Below are positions 34,769 to 45,783 of a DNA stretch of 64,000 nucleotides, in pieces. Source of the stretch: Pseudomonadales bacterium. GTDB taxonomy: Bacteria; Pseudomonadota; Gammaproteobacteria; Pseudomonadales; Pseudohongiellaceae. The translations under genes and the position numbers were made by a program. Where the stretch lies: contig JACKOH010000002.1 of the NCBI GenBank assembly GCA_024234395.1, positions 1,550,001 through 1,614,000 of the forward strand, given 5' to 3'. The notes under the pieces were generated by a model. That model searched no databases. It was not told the DNA's origin and saw nothing but the letters and a program-made list of their open reading frames with translations. The first letter of the stretch is position 1; every line of letters begins with the position of its first letter.

Positions 34769-36748
34769 TCAGGCCGCCGAATCGAGATCCTGCCGTGCCA
34801 CTGCCGGTTCCTCATTGCGTGCTCTGAGTCTTGCAATGACGGTATCGATTGCCCGGTCGACCAGTACGTCCTCACTGATCTGTCTGGCCGTTCCCGCCTC
34901 CAGCTCGCAGGCCAGGTCGGCAACTGTCTTGTCCAGCACCTTGACCCCCTGCCGGTTGACAAAGATGCAACTGGCAGGATCGGTGATCTTGGCTGCCAGC
35001 GTGCAGCGGAGGCTGTGGGAGCCATCGACGATGAATTCCATCCAGATGCCCACCGGCAGATTGGCGGCTTCCTGCATGAAGCGCTGATCAGCAGGCTGGC
35101 GACTGGCTGCTGCCGCTACTGCTCCGGCACTGGAGTGAACCTGTGGCTTTGGCAACTCCTGGTAGGCGGCAGGAATGGCGCTGATCGTATCCCCGACGCC
35201 TGACTCCTGAGCGTTTCTGATTGCTCCGATCAGAGTGTCTATCTGCCGGGTATTCAGCTTTACCACCCGCAGCGCTTTTTCTATATTCGACAACAGCTTC
35301 TCATTGAGCCTGGCGAGTCGGTCCCGGTCTGATTCTGACTTGCCCGGTTGCACGCTCCAGATCAGCAGATCGATTGTTTTCATAACGGGTTTCCAGCTGT
35401 TGCCGCCGGTACCCTGAGACAGGATGATCTCGACCAGAAAATCGCGCAGATGAGTGTGAAGCAGCTCGAGGAGAGTTGCCGGTATCGGCATATCGAGAAC
35501 ACGCTCCCTGATTTTACGACTGGCGCAGTCCCGTGCTTCCTCCAGCCGCTGACGACACAGTTCCCCGGAATCAGATTCGGTCCGAGTGGCCTGAGGCCTG
35601 ACAGTTGGAGTATGTTGTTGTTTGTACTCTTCAAGTTCCTTGCGCAGATCGTCAGCCAGCTGTTCGTCGTCATTGTAGTTGCCAACAAACTCGGCGATCA
35701 GATCCCTGGCTTTCAGATACAAAGGGTCGCTTTCCAGCTCCTCCGTGAGACCGGAGCCCGGTCGTGCTTCAGCCAGTTCGTTCAAGAACCGGCGGATTGG
35801 ATGTGCGGGATCATCCCAGAATCTGCGATCGTGCAGAGAGGCTTTCAATATGGTCAACGCGGTACGACCGATCAGTTTTCTGATTGATTCCGGGACGGTT
35901 ACGTCCTCCCAGATCGCCCGGAACAGCAGGTCTGTCATTTCGATGCTGTCATAGACGGGACTGGACATTGCAACCTTGTGGACGTCCTTATGCATCAGTA
36001 TCTGCAGGAGCGTGAAAACGTCCTGCTGACCGCTCTTCGCCGGGGGTGCCAGGGAAGCAGGTGAACTGAAGGCGCGAACTTCGGGATCGGTTGTATCCCG
36101 AACATTACAGCGGCGGGTCTTGATATCCTCCCGCCTGCGACCACTGACCTCGAGCCCCGGCAGAACTCCCCTGGCTTTCAGCAGCCCATTGGCCTGTTGC
36201 AGTAGAGACTCCAGCTGATGAAACACCCGCTGGTTGAAATGCCGGTAGACGGTCAGTTGTCCGTCCGGACTGAGACCGATCGCTTCCACGCTGAGCTTGA
36301 TTGCTTCGCCTATCTGCGCCGGATCGAGCGGGTTGTTGGATTCATCCACGTAGCGGCAGCCGAACAGGTCGTTGAAACGGGTGGTAAGTCGCTGGTACTC
36401 GGTGACGTTACAGTTGCGTGCATGCGTGATCATGCCTTCCAGTGCAATCACCGACTCCAGCTGGCCATTGTCAACCAGTTTCAGAGACCGGTAATCGAAA
36501 GACCGGGGTTGGATCTCACTTTTCTGTCCTGTCAGCTGAATATAATCTGCCTCTGTTTCATGCTGAAAGTGCCTGACGGCCTGGTCGAGACTCTTCTTCA
36601 GCAACCGGGAATCGTGGCTGCTGGATTGCATGGCTTTTTTCTCAAAGGTGACAACGGCATCATGGAAAGCCTGTTGTACCCACCCTGTGAGGGTTACAAT
36701 CGCGGCATTCCGCACTTCCAGCAAGGTATTTTTATTGGCTTCGTTCAC
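34769..36748 (-). CDS. DUF1631 family protein (paralogue 2)
   Basis: 659 residues starting at GTG 36748, with CAGGAG 10 nt upstream. It shares with the protein at 6912-9230 the ESVIALEGMITHARNCN and SNNPLDPAQIGEA segments in the first third, a linker, the RQRLEEARDCASRKIRERV helix region, and the C-terminal small domain LPVGIWMEFIVDG with LRCTLAAKITD and IFVNRQGVKVLD. It is shorter by about 110 residues, mainly in the middle. Cytoplasmic, function unknown. A triple 12-bp tandem repeat lies just upstream of its start. Confidence 0.85.
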   Translation of the reverse strand: MNEANKNTLLEVRNAAIVTLTGWVQQAFHDAVVTFEKKAMQSSSHDSRLLKKSLDQAVRHFQHETEADYIQLTGQKSEIQPRSFDYRSLKLVDNGQLESVIALEGMITHARNCNVTEYQRLTTRFNDLFGCRYVDESNNPLDPAQIGEAIKLSVEAIGLSPDGQLTVYRHFNQRVFHQLESLLQQANGLLKARGVLPGLEVSGRRREDIKTRRCNVRDTTDPEVRAFSSPASLAPPAKSGQQDVFTLLQILMHKDVHKVAMSSPVYDSIEMTDLLFRAIWEDVTVPESIRKLIGRTALTILKASLHDRRFWDDPAHPIRRFLNELAEARPGSGLTEELESDPLYLKARDLIAEFVGNYNDDEQLADDLRKELEEYKQQHTPTVRPQATRTESDSGELCRQRLEEARDCASRKIRERVLDMPIPATLLELLHTHLRDFLVEIILSQGTGGNSWKPVMKTIDLLIWSVQPGKSESDRDRLARLNEKLLSNIEKALRVVKLNTRQIDTLIGAIRNAQESGVGDTISAIPAAYQELPKPQVHSSAGAVAAAASRQPADQRFMQEAANLPVGIWMEFIVDGSHSLRCTLAAKITDPASCIFVNRQGVKVLDKTVADLACELEAGTARQISEDVLVDRAIDTVIARLRARNEEPAVARQDLDSAA

Positions 36749-36800
36749 GTCGTTCGGTCTCCTGCCTGAGCTCCAGCAAGATCGTGGGGCTGAACACTTT

Positions 36801-36836
36801 AGTCACCCGGTCAGTCACCCGGTCAGTCATCCGGTA
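36801..36836. repeat. Three tandem 12-bp repeats upstream of DUF1631 paralogue 2
   Basis: AGTCACCCGGTC occurs at 36801-36812 and 36813-36824, followed by a third copy with one or two changes (AGTCATCCGGTA, 36825-36836). They lie in the 218-nt divergent gap between this gene and the alpha/beta hydrolase, about 50 nt before the GTG start. They could be protein-binding sites or slipped-strand repeats. Confidence 0.8.
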
Positions 36837-36966
36837 TGAACACTATCTACGACCGGAATGGGAAAATTATTGAGCGGTTTTTCCATTCTGCACGGGACAG
36901 CCTCATTTCTGACCCTCCGAACGCCCGGCCATTGGGCTGGATTCCCGGACTGAATGGACACCGGGC

Positions 36967-37908
36967 ATGTCGTTGATTGTCTGCCTGGCTGTGCTCGGGT
37001 TGCTGTTGTTGGCGCCGTTGCTGATTCCTGTTCCGGAAATCGGTGGTACCCTCCCGACCGACCGGCTGGCCGATCCGGAAAGCCGCTTTATCAGGCTGCA
37101 TGGATTGCAGATTCATTATCGAATTGCAGGTCAGGGTGAGCCGGTTTATCTGTTGTTGCATGGTTTCGCCGCCAGTGTGTTTTCGTGGCGGGAGATCATG
37201 GCTCCGCTGGCTGAACAGGGAACGGTAATCGCCTTTGATCGGCCGGCCTTCGGACTCTCCGAGAAACCCCTGCGATGGAAGCACTGGAATCCCTATAGCA
37301 GCTCCGGCGAGGTTGATATTGCGCTCGCGCTGATGGACGCATTGGGCGTCGGTCAAGTCGTGGTGATCGGAAATTCGATTGGCGGAACCCTGGCGGCACG
37401 GCTGGCTCTGCAGGCTCCAGACCGGGTCAGGTCGCTGATTCTGGTGAGCCCGGCAATGAACTGGCGCAGCGGTGTTCCCCACTGGCTGGGCTGGTTGTTG
37501 CGGACGCCGCAGTTCAATCACGTCGGCCCGCTGCTGGTTCGCGCATTGCGTTCCACGGGGCTGCGCCTGGCACATCGGGCCTGGCACGACCCGGGGCTGA
37601 TTACCCCGCAAATACAGGCCGGTTACGAATTGCCGCTGCGGTCCAGAAACTGGGATCGTGGCTTGTGGAATTCAATTGCCTGCAGTACTTATGCTCCTGA
37701 TCTGGTGGCCCGGCTGGCGGATCTGGGAAAGCCGGTACTGGTGATTACCGGAGCAGATGACCGGGTGGTGCCGACAAAAGCCAGTGTGGCACTGGCGGAA
37801 ACCCTGAATGCACAACTTACGGTGATTCCGTTGTGTGGTCACATAGCGCAGGAGGAATGTCCAGAGGCATTTCTGGCGGCGCTGCAACGGTTTGTGGAAC
37901 CGGCCTGA
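36967..37908 (+). CDS. Alpha/beta-fold hydrolase, membrane-anchored or exported
   Basis: 313 residues. Hydrophobic N-terminus (residues 2-21, SLIVCLAVLGLLLLAPLLI) looks like a signal anchor. Catalytic triad visible: nucleophile Ser137 in GNSIGG, Asp264 or Asp265 in ITGADDRVVP, and His292 in LCGHIAQEE. Oxyanion motif HGFAAS at 65-70. The family covers esterases, lipases and C-C hydrolases; the substrate is unknown. It is monocistronic and divergent from the DUF1631 gene. Confidence 0.88.
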   Translation: MSLIVCLAVLGLLLLAPLLIPVPEIGGTLPTDRLADPESRFIRLHGLQIHYRIAGQGEPVYLLLHGFAASVFSWREIMAPLAEQGTVIAFDRPAFGLSEKPLRWKHWNPYSSSGEVDIALALMDALGVGQVVVIGNSIGGTLAARLALQAPDRVRSLILVSPAMNWRSGVPHWLGWLLRTPQFNHVGPLLVRALRSTGLRLAHRAWHDPGLITPQIQAGYELPLRSRNWDRGLWNSIACSTYAPDLVARLADLGKPVLVITGADDRVVPTKASVALAETLNAQLTVIPLCGHIAQEECPEAFLAALQRFVEPA

Positions 37909-38033
37909 TCCGGCGCTGAACGTTTCGGGCACCGAGGGTGATTTCAGCGGGATGTTAGCGGAGTGGGGTGGCGGGATGGCAGGATACCGTAACCAGCGGG
38001 CGAGCTTCTCTCAGAGTGAGAATCGAGCATGGA

Positions 38034-38066
38034 AAAAGAAATCCCGACCGACTGACGCCGGTCGGG
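38034..38066 (-). terminator. Rho-independent terminator for ompW
   Basis: CCCGACCG (38043-38050) pairs with CGGTCGGG (38059-38066) around an 8-nt loop. On the minus strand the stem is followed by ATTTCTTTTT, a U-rich tail. It lies about 30 nt past the ompW stop. Confidence 0.75.
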
Positions 38067-38095
38067 GAGGGGTCTTGCACTGGAGAATCAGGTAT

Positions 38096-38785
38096 TCAGA
38101 ATTTGTATCCCAGTGAAATCATGTAAACCCAGGGGTCTACATCGACTTTGGTTTTGACCACGCCGACACCCCCTTCAAGCGAGGATCGCGCTGAGGCATC
38201 GGTTTCCATATCTATTTTCCAGAACGAGGCATTGACCAGCCAGTTGGTGTTGATTTCCCAATCGACCCCGCCACGCCACGCCAGTCCCCAGGAATCTTCC
38301 AGTTTCAGGCTGTGAAGACCCAGTTCGTTGCGGGCCGCGTGTGACAGTTTTTCACTGAAAAAGGTGGTGTAGTTCACGCCGACGCCAAGATAGGGGCGAA
38401 TAGCGGAATTTGACGGGCCGAAGAAGTAGTTGGCGGTGACCGTCGGGGGCAGATGTTTGGTGCTGCCCAGATCAGTAAAACTCAGGCCTTCCGCCTTGAG
38501 GTCGTGTTCAAACGGTGTGGCTGCCAACAGCTCGACGCCGAGGTTGTTGGTAACCATGTAGACCAGGTTGATGCCCAGCTGGGTATTGTCTTTCACGTCA
38601 ACGCCGGTGCCCGCCAGCGCGCCCAGCGCCGATGAATGAATTATGCTGCTGCTGGCGTCCGGCTGGGCCGCAGCGGCACCGAGGCGAAGAATCCAGTCTC
38701 CTGCTTCATGCGCTACCACTGGCTGTGCAGCCACGCTCAGCAGCGCGACGGATGTCAGCGCCACATTCAACAAGGTTTTTTTCAT
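38096..38785 (-). CDS. ompW: OmpW family outer-membrane protein
   Basis: 229 residues with signal peptide MKKTLLNVALTSVALLSVAAQPVVAHEAGDW. The mature protein opens WILRLGAAAAQPDASSS and has the OmpW hallmarks ATPFEHDLKAEG, TKHLPPTVTANYFFG, IRPYLGVGVNYTTFF and W..RGGVDWEIN, ending in a terminal Phe (ISLGYKF). It is an eight-stranded barrel that lets small hydrophobic molecules cross the outer membrane. CAGGAGAG lies 7 nt before the ATG. Monocistronic, with its own terminator. Confidence 0.93.
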   Translation of the reverse strand: MKKTLLNVALTSVALLSVAAQPVVAHEAGDWILRLGAAAAQPDASSSIIHSSALGALAGTGVDVKDNTQLGINLVYMVTNNLGVELLAATPFEHDLKAEGLSFTDLGSTKHLPPTVTANYFFGPSNSAIRPYLGVGVNYTTFFSEKLSHAARNELGLHSLKLEDSWGLAWRGGVDWEINTNWLVNASFWKIDMETDASARSSLEGGVGVVKTKVDVDPWVYMISLGYKF

Positions 38786-38949
38786 GCTCTCTCTCCTGAT
38801 TAAACCAATCAGTCAGGAAGCTCCACCTGCTCGCGGTTGCGCGGCATCCTGTGGGAATTGCATAGGAGCTTCCTGATCCCGATGATCAGGATAGTACCGC
38901 TGCATACAGGCGGTATTGACCTGGGTCAGGGAAGTGGTGAGAGCACCGG

Positions 38950-40317
38950 TCAGCCGGAGTAGACAGTCTTGATGTTGACGAACTCCCGGATTCCGAAGTG
39001 TGACAGTTCCCGGCCGTAACCACTCTGCTTGATGCCGCCGAAGGGCAGTCTCGGATCGGAGCGGACAAAGTCGTTGACCACGCAGGTGCCCGCCTCGAGG
39101 CGGTGTGCGGCAATATGCCGGCCACGGTCGATATCACTGGTGAACACGGCGGCACCCAGGCCGAACTCGGAGTTGTTGGCCTTGCTGATCGCGTCTTCCT
39201 CGTCACTGGCGGCAATTACGCTGGCGACCGGCCCGAACAGCTCCTCGTGGAAGGCAGGCATACTTTCATCGACATCGGTCAGCAGAGTGGCCGGGTAATA
39301 GGATCCCGGACCATCCGGTACCTTTCCTCCGAGCAGACACCTGGCACCGGCAGCGATTGACTTCTCGACCTGGCTGTGGAGTTCGTCCCGTAAATCGGTT
39401 CTTGCCATGGGCCCCTGGTTGGTCTGCTCCTGTTCCGGGTCGCCCGGTTGATAATTTTCCAGCTGCCTGAGCAGTTTCTGTTCAAACTCCTCCTTGACGC
39501 CGGATTCAACGATCAGTCGCTTGGCGGCTATACAGGTCTGGCCATTGTTGTTCATCCGGCTTTTGGCACAGATCCGCGCCGCCAGATCCAGGTCCGCATC
39601 CGCCAGGACCACGTAGGCGTCGCTGCCACCGAGTTCCAGCACACTCTTCTTCAATGCCTTGCCGGCCGTCGAGGCAACCGATGCACCGGCGGCTCCGCTA
39701 CCGGTAAGGGTAACGGCACTCACCGATTTATGTTCGATGACCCGCTCCACGTCCTGGCTCTTGATCAACAGGGTACTGAACAGACCGTCCGGCAGTCCTG
39801 CCTCGCGGAAGATATTCTCGATAGCCAGTGCGCAGCCGCTGACATTGCTGGCGTGTTTTAGCAGCCCCGCATTGCCCGCCATCAGGCCCGGTGCGGCAAA
39901 TCGGAATACCTGCCAGAACGGAAAGTTCCAGGGCATGACCGCGAGGACAACGCCGAGTGGCTCGTAACAGACGAAACTTTCCGGTGCTTCCGTCATCACC
40001 ATGTCGGGAGCGAGAAATTCGGTGGCCTTGTCGGCATAGAAGCGACAGGCATCGGCACACTTGTCAATTTCTCCCAGCGACTGGCTCAGGGGCTTGCCCA
40101 TTTCCCGGGTCATAAGTAAGGCATAGGACTCCCGATTGGTCTTGAGTATTTCGGCAGCCCTGCTCAGGACCCGGCTTCTGTCCGTCAGGGATACCTGGCG
40201 CCAGTCTTCAAAGGCCGTTCTTGCGTCAGCAATCAGCTGGTCGACTTTTTCCTGGCTGTGTGTCTTATATTCAGCGATGGTATGACCGTTGGCGGGATTG
40301 ATGGAGAGTAATGTCAT
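38950..40317 (-). CDS. NAD(P)-dependent aldehyde dehydrogenase (succinate-semialdehyde type)
   Basis: 455 residues from ATG 40317, chosen because TLLSINPANGHTIAEY is the usual start of this group; the open frame continues 28 codons upstream with no family similarity. Catalytic Glu in LELGGSDAYVV (about 225) and Cys in NNNGQTCIAAKR (about 260) are present, plus PWNFPFWQVFR and the LPFGGIKQSGYGREL tail. It matches succinate-semialdehyde dehydrogenases of the Sad/YneI type, feeding succinate to the TCA cycle, which fits the fumarase and aconitase genes upstream on the same strand. Confidence 0.9.
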   Translation of the reverse strand: MTLLSINPANGHTIAEYKTHSQEKVDQLIADARTAFEDWRQVSLTDRSRVLSRAAEILKTNRESYALLMTREMGKPLSQSLGEIDKCADACRFYADKATEFLAPDMVMTEAPESFVCYEPLGVVLAVMPWNFPFWQVFRFAAPGLMAGNAGLLKHASNVSGCALAIENIFREAGLPDGLFSTLLIKSQDVERVIEHKSVSAVTLTGSGAAGASVASTAGKALKKSVLELGGSDAYVVLADADLDLAARICAKSRMNNNGQTCIAAKRLIVESGVKEEFEQKLLRQLENYQPGDPEQEQTNQGPMARTDLRDELHSQVEKSIAAGARCLLGGKVPDGPGSYYPATLLTDVDESMPAFHEELFGPVASVIAASDEEDAISKANNSEFGLGAAVFTSDIDRGRHIAAHRLEAGTCVVNDFVRSDPRLPFGGIKQSGYGRELSHFGIREFVNIKTVYSG

Positions 40318-40468
40318 TTCCGTGTTCCGTAGTTTTCTGCTGGATGAAGTTGAATGATTGATGTCGAGGTTCCTTGAAGGATAATTGGCTTTCCGGTGCA
40401 CAGTTCAGTGAAGATTCCTGCCGGTGAATTCCGCCTCATCTGATTTTTCCACATGGACACCCATGCAG

Positions 40469-41872
<1,404 letters not shown>

Positions 41873-41908
41873 GTCAGGTCGTAATTCTCCAGGTTGATGG
41901 GTGCTATC

Positions 41909-44551
41909 TCAGGACAGTTTGTCTACCACGTAGGGCATAATTCCGCTGCTGGTGTAATAGGCGACTTCCAGGGCCGTGTCGAGCCGACAGCGGAGCTTGC
42001 AGATTTCCATGGCACCGTCCGGATAATGGATGGTCATACCCACTTCCATTCCGGGATGCACTGTTTCCAGGCCAGTCAGATCGATCTTTTCATCACCACT
42101 GAGTTTTAACGTCTTGCGCGTCACACCATCCGGAAACTGCAGAGGCAGGACTCCCATGCCGGCCAGGTTGGAGCGGTGAATGCGCTCGAAGCTTTCGGCG
42201 ATCACGGCTTTGATTCCCAGCAGGCGGGAACCTTTCGCTGCCCAGTCACGGCTGGAACCCGTGCCATACTCCTTGCCTGCCACAACCACCAGCGGGGTGT
42301 TGGATTTCTGGTATTTCATGGCTGCGTCATAAACCGCCATGGCGTCATTCGCATCGGCCAATCGCGTATAACCCCCCTCGATGCCACCCAGCATTTCATT
42401 ACGAATGCGGATATTGGCGAAAGTCCCTCGCATCATGACTTCATGATTGCCGCGTCGTGACCCGTAAGAATTAAATTCGGCCCGGTCGATACCGTGATTG
42501 ACCAAGTACTGACCTGCCGGGCTCTGTTCGGCGATGGAGCCGGCCGGGGAGATGTGATCGGTAGTCACCGAGTCTCCCAGCAACAGCAGGATCCTGGCGC
42601 CCCTGACGGCATTGCCAGGGGCTTCCAGGTCGCAGAACGGGGGCTTCTGAATGTAGGTGGATTGGTCGTCCCAGTTGTAGGTTTTCCCTTCTCCGGCAGG
42701 CAGACTGTTCCACTCTTCATCGCCTTCGAATACCTCGGCGTAATTCTGAATGAACATTTCCCGTTGGACTTTCTGCACCGCGTTACCGATTTCCTCGCTG
42801 CTGGGCCAGATGTCACGCAGGAATATCTCATTGCCGCTGGCATCGCTGCCGATCGGTTCCCGACTCAGATCGATATTGGTGGTACCGGCCAGGGCAAAGG
42901 CGACCACCAGTGGCGGTGACGCCAGCCAGTTGGCGCGAACCTTGGCATGAATACGTCCTTCGAAATTGCGGTTACCGGACAACACGGAGGCAACCGTGAG
43001 ATTACCCCGGTCGATGGCTTCCTCGATGGCATCCGGCAGCGGACCGGAATTGCCGATACAGGTAGTACAGCCGTACCCCACCAGGTTGAAGCCCAGCCGG
43101 TCGAGGCTGTCCTGCAGACCGGCCTGGTCCAGGTACCGGGAAACCACTTTCGAGCCGGGTGCAAGGGATGACTTGACCCAGGGTTTTCTGGACAGACCTC
43201 TGGCCACTGCTTTCTGGGCCAGCAGTCCGGCCGCCATCATCACGGCGGGGTTGGAGGTGTTGGTGCAGGAGGTAATGGCGGCGATGACAACGTCTCCGTC
43301 TTTCAGGTTGTAACTTTCCTCGCCAACGTGTGTCTGCCTGATGAGTTCCCCATTCAGTTGATGCTGCAGGGCCTGGGGCATTTCGGAGAGGGGAACCCGG
43401 TCCTGGGGCCGTTTCGGTCCGGCGAGCGAGGGAACCACTTCATCGAGGTTGAGTTCCAGGCTGCTGCTATAGCTGACACCATCGTCGTCCCGGCGCCACA
43501 GACCCTGGGCTTGAGCGTAAGCTTCAACCAGTTCGATAGACTCCCGGCTTCGACCGGTAAGTTCGAGGTAGTCCAGGGTTTTCCGGTCAACGGAAAAGAA
43601 GGTGCACGTGGCACCGTATTCGGGGGACATATTGGCAAGCGTGGCCCGGTCGGCCAGGCTCAGGGATTCCAGTCCGGGCCCGAAAAACTCCACGAATTTG
43701 CTGACTACGCCGTGCTGACGCAGCATCTGGGTGACCGTCAGTACCAGGTCGGTGGCGGTGATCCCTTCCTGCAGCTGTCCGGTCAGTTTGAATCCCACCA
43801 CTTCCGGAATATTCATCGAGATCGGCTGACCCAGCATGGCCGCTTCGGCCTCGATACCTCCCACTCCCCAACCCAGCACCGCCAGGCCGTTGATCATGGT
43901 GGTATGGCTGTCGGTACCGACCAGCGTGTCGGGGTAGGCATGCAGTACGCCATCCTGTTCATCGGACCAAACCGATCGGGCCAGGTATTCCAGGTTGACC
44001 TGGTGGCAGATCCCGGTGCCAGGTGGCACCACCCGGAAATTATTGAACGCCTTCTGGCCCCAGCGCAGGAACTGATAGCGTTCGCGATTGCGCTGCATTT
44101 CCATTTTCACATTATCCCGGTACGCGGAATCCACCGCGAACCGGTCGACCATGACCGAGTGGTCGATTACCAGGTCGACCGGATTGACGGGATTGATGCT
44201 GGAAGGATCACCGCCCCGGTCGGCTACCGCGTCACGCATGGCCGCAAGGTCGACCACGGCAGGCACCCCGGTAAAGTCCTGCATCAATACCCGCGCCGGC
44301 ATGAACATGATTTCCTGGGACTGATACTGGGTTTCCCGCCACTCGATCAGCGCCTTGACGTGCAAATCATCGATGATTTTCCCGTCACAGTGACGCAACT
44401 GGTTCTCCAGCAGTATCTTTATGGAGGTAGGGAGATTGGCTACCTTGTCATAGCCCTGTTCTTCCAGTGCCTTGAGGCTGTAATAGCGATATGTCTTGTC
44501 GCCGACCCGGAGTTCCTGTTCACATAGCTGTTTCAACTGACCCTGGCTCAT
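41909..44551 (-). CDS. acnA: Aconitate hydratase A
   Basis: 880 residues, matching AcnA/IRP-type aconitases. The [4Fe-4S] cysteines are seen in SCTNTSNP (about 432) and CTTCIGNSG (about 496 and 499). Other signatures are VGTDSHTTMINGLAVLGWGVGGIEAE and YGTGSSRDWAAKG in the swivel domain. It converts citrate to isocitrate. Preceded by a 1.47-kb non-coding repeat array, so its promoter must lie there or transcription enters from sapC. Confidence 0.96.
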   Translation of the reverse strand: MSQGQLKQLCEQELRVGDKTYRYYSLKALEEQGYDKVANLPTSIKILLENQLRHCDGKIIDDLHVKALIEWRETQYQSQEIMFMPARVLMQDFTGVPAVVDLAAMRDAVADRGGDPSSINPVNPVDLVIDHSVMVDRFAVDSAYRDNVKMEMQRNRERYQFLRWGQKAFNNFRVVPPGTGICHQVNLEYLARSVWSDEQDGVLHAYPDTLVGTDSHTTMINGLAVLGWGVGGIEAEAAMLGQPISMNIPEVVGFKLTGQLQEGITATDLVLTVTQMLRQHGVVSKFVEFFGPGLESLSLADRATLANMSPEYGATCTFFSVDRKTLDYLELTGRSRESIELVEAYAQAQGLWRRDDDGVSYSSSLELNLDEVVPSLAGPKRPQDRVPLSEMPQALQHQLNGELIRQTHVGEESYNLKDGDVVIAAITSCTNTSNPAVMMAAGLLAQKAVARGLSRKPWVKSSLAPGSKVVSRYLDQAGLQDSLDRLGFNLVGYGCTTCIGNSGPLPDAIEEAIDRGNLTVASVLSGNRNFEGRIHAKVRANWLASPPLVVAFALAGTTNIDLSREPIGSDASGNEIFLRDIWPSSEEIGNAVQKVQREMFIQNYAEVFEGDEEWNSLPAGEGKTYNWDDQSTYIQKPPFCDLEAPGNAVRGARILLLLGDSVTTDHISPAGSIAEQSPAGQYLVNHGIDRAEFNSYGSRRGNHEVMMRGTFANIRIRNEMLGGIEGGYTRLADANDAMAVYDAAMKYQKSNTPLVVVAGKEYGTGSSRDWAAKGSRLLGIKAVIAESFERIHRSNLAGMGVLPLQFPDGVTRKTLKLSGDEKIDLTGLETVHPGMEVGMTIHYPDGAMEICKLRCRLDTALEVAYYTSSGIMPYVVDKLS

Positions 44552-44670
44552 GTTCGAATTACCTGTGTCTGCAATCGTTTAAAGTTGCCTTTAGGGTATC
44601 ACAGGGGTAAAGCTGCGCGGCAAGTTGGCTGGAGAACCAATTTCCGGGGTGGGGCGGCGCTGCAGCCTGT

Positions 44671-44707
44671 AAAAAGGGGACAGTCCCTGAGGGACTGTCC
44701 CCTTTTT
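44671..44707. repeat. REP-like perfect palindrome, copy 1
   Basis: AAAAAGGGGACAGTCCC, TGA, then its exact complement GGGACTGTCCCCTTTTT: a 17-bp stem with a 3-nt loop. Flanking A and T runs make it a possible bidirectional terminator. Palindromes with a GGGGACAG core are common REP elements mobilised by REP-associated tyrosine transposases in gammaproteobacteria. Confidence 0.85.
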
Positions 44708-44891
44708 CGCCGTTCAGCGTTGGTCCTTTTATTGCCGCTGCAAAAGGCTCCTACCCCCACAGCCTCACTCTGGTATTGAAATCAACTTCAATGGCCTCGA
44801 AGGTCAGCAAGGATGCTGAGCGGCACACCGGGGACCGGTTCGCCCGGCGATAAAAACGCAGCACCGAGTGATTGAGGGAGACCGCTTTCGA

Positions 44892-45047
44892 GGGCTCCCG
44901 ATTGAGTGAGGGAACCGCGGAGCGGGGCAAGTTGCCGGGAGAGCCGGTCCCTGGGGTGGGGCGGAGCTGCAGTCGACTCGTTAAAAGGTTGGCCAGGAGA
45001 TACGCCTTTGGATAAATTCCAAGGTACCCGAGGTAGTTGTGGGCTCC
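44892..45047. repeat. Core repeat, copy A (156 bp)
   Basis: Begins GGGCTCCCGATTGAGTGAGG and ends GTAGTTGTGGGCTCC. Nearly identical to copies B (45183-45339) and C (45628-45783). GGGCTCC occurs at both ends as a direct terminal repeat. Confidence 0.85.
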
Positions 45048-45182
45048 ACACGCGCAGCCTCACCCTGGTGGTGGCTGTACGCTTTCTCTATGGCTGGCAA
45101 GAACACCTAGCCCTGGGGCAGAGACAAGTTCCCGCAGCGATAAAAACGCAGCACCGACTGATTGAAGGAGACCGCTTTTACA

Positions 45183-45339
45183 GGGCTCCCGATTGAGTGA
45201 GGGAACCGCGGAGCGGGGCAAGTTGCCGGGAGAGCCGGTCCCTGGGGTGGGGCGGAGCTGCAGTCGACTCGTTAAAAGGTTTGGCCAGGAGATACGCCTT
45301 TGGATAAAACCCAAGGTACTCAAGGTAGTTGTGGGCTCC
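45183..45339. repeat. Core repeat, copy B (157 bp)
   Basis: Same core as copies A and C with one inserted T and a few changes near its right end (AAACCCAAGGTACTCAAGG). Unlike A and C it is not preceded by the palindrome and the full 180-nt arm; only the last 35 nt or so of the arm are kept. Confidence 0.85.
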
Positions 45340-45406
45340 GAACGGTTGCGCGTGCGGGAACCTTTCGCTGCGGCGGACCCCGTCCGTCCCGGGTGCCTTC
45401 AGTCTG

Positions 45407-45443
45407 AAAAAGGGGACAGTCCCTGAGGGACTGTCCCCTTTTT
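45407..45443. repeat. REP-like perfect palindrome, copy 2
   Basis: Identical over 37 nt to the palindrome at 44671-44707 and followed by the same TCGCCGTTCAGCG sequence. It starts the second long repeat unit. Confidence 0.85.
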
Positions 45444-45627
45444 CGCCGTTCAGCGCTGGTCCTTTTATTGCCGCCGCAAAAGGTTCCCACCCCCACAGCC
45501 TGACTCTGGTATTGAAATCATCTTCAATGGCCTCGAAGGTCAGCAAGGATGCCGAGCGCCGCGCCGGGGACCGGTTCGCCCGGCGATAAAAACGCAGCAC
45601 CGAGTGATTGAGGGAGACCGCTTTCGA

Positions 45628-45783
45628 GGGCTCCCGATTGAGTGAGGGAACCGCGGAGCGGGGCAAGTTGCCGGGAGAGCCGGTCCGCGGGGTGGGGCGG
45701 AGCTGCAGTCGACTCGTTAAAAGGTTGGCCAGGAGATACGCCTTTGGATAAATTCCAAGGTACCCGAGGTAGTTGTGGGCTCC
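45628..45783. repeat. Core repeat, copy C (156 bp)
   Basis: Differs from copy A only in a few positions (for example GGTCCGCGGGG in place of GGTCCCTGGGG). It is followed by a shorter, degenerate piece of core at 45800-45867. Confidence 0.85.

Noticed and set aside
44788..45063. 91-codon minus-strand frame, repeated nearly unchanged at 45524-45799, plus related frames nearby
   Set aside because: The frames follow the boundaries of the DNA repeats, occur on both strands, and have no ribosome site, domain or protein-like composition.
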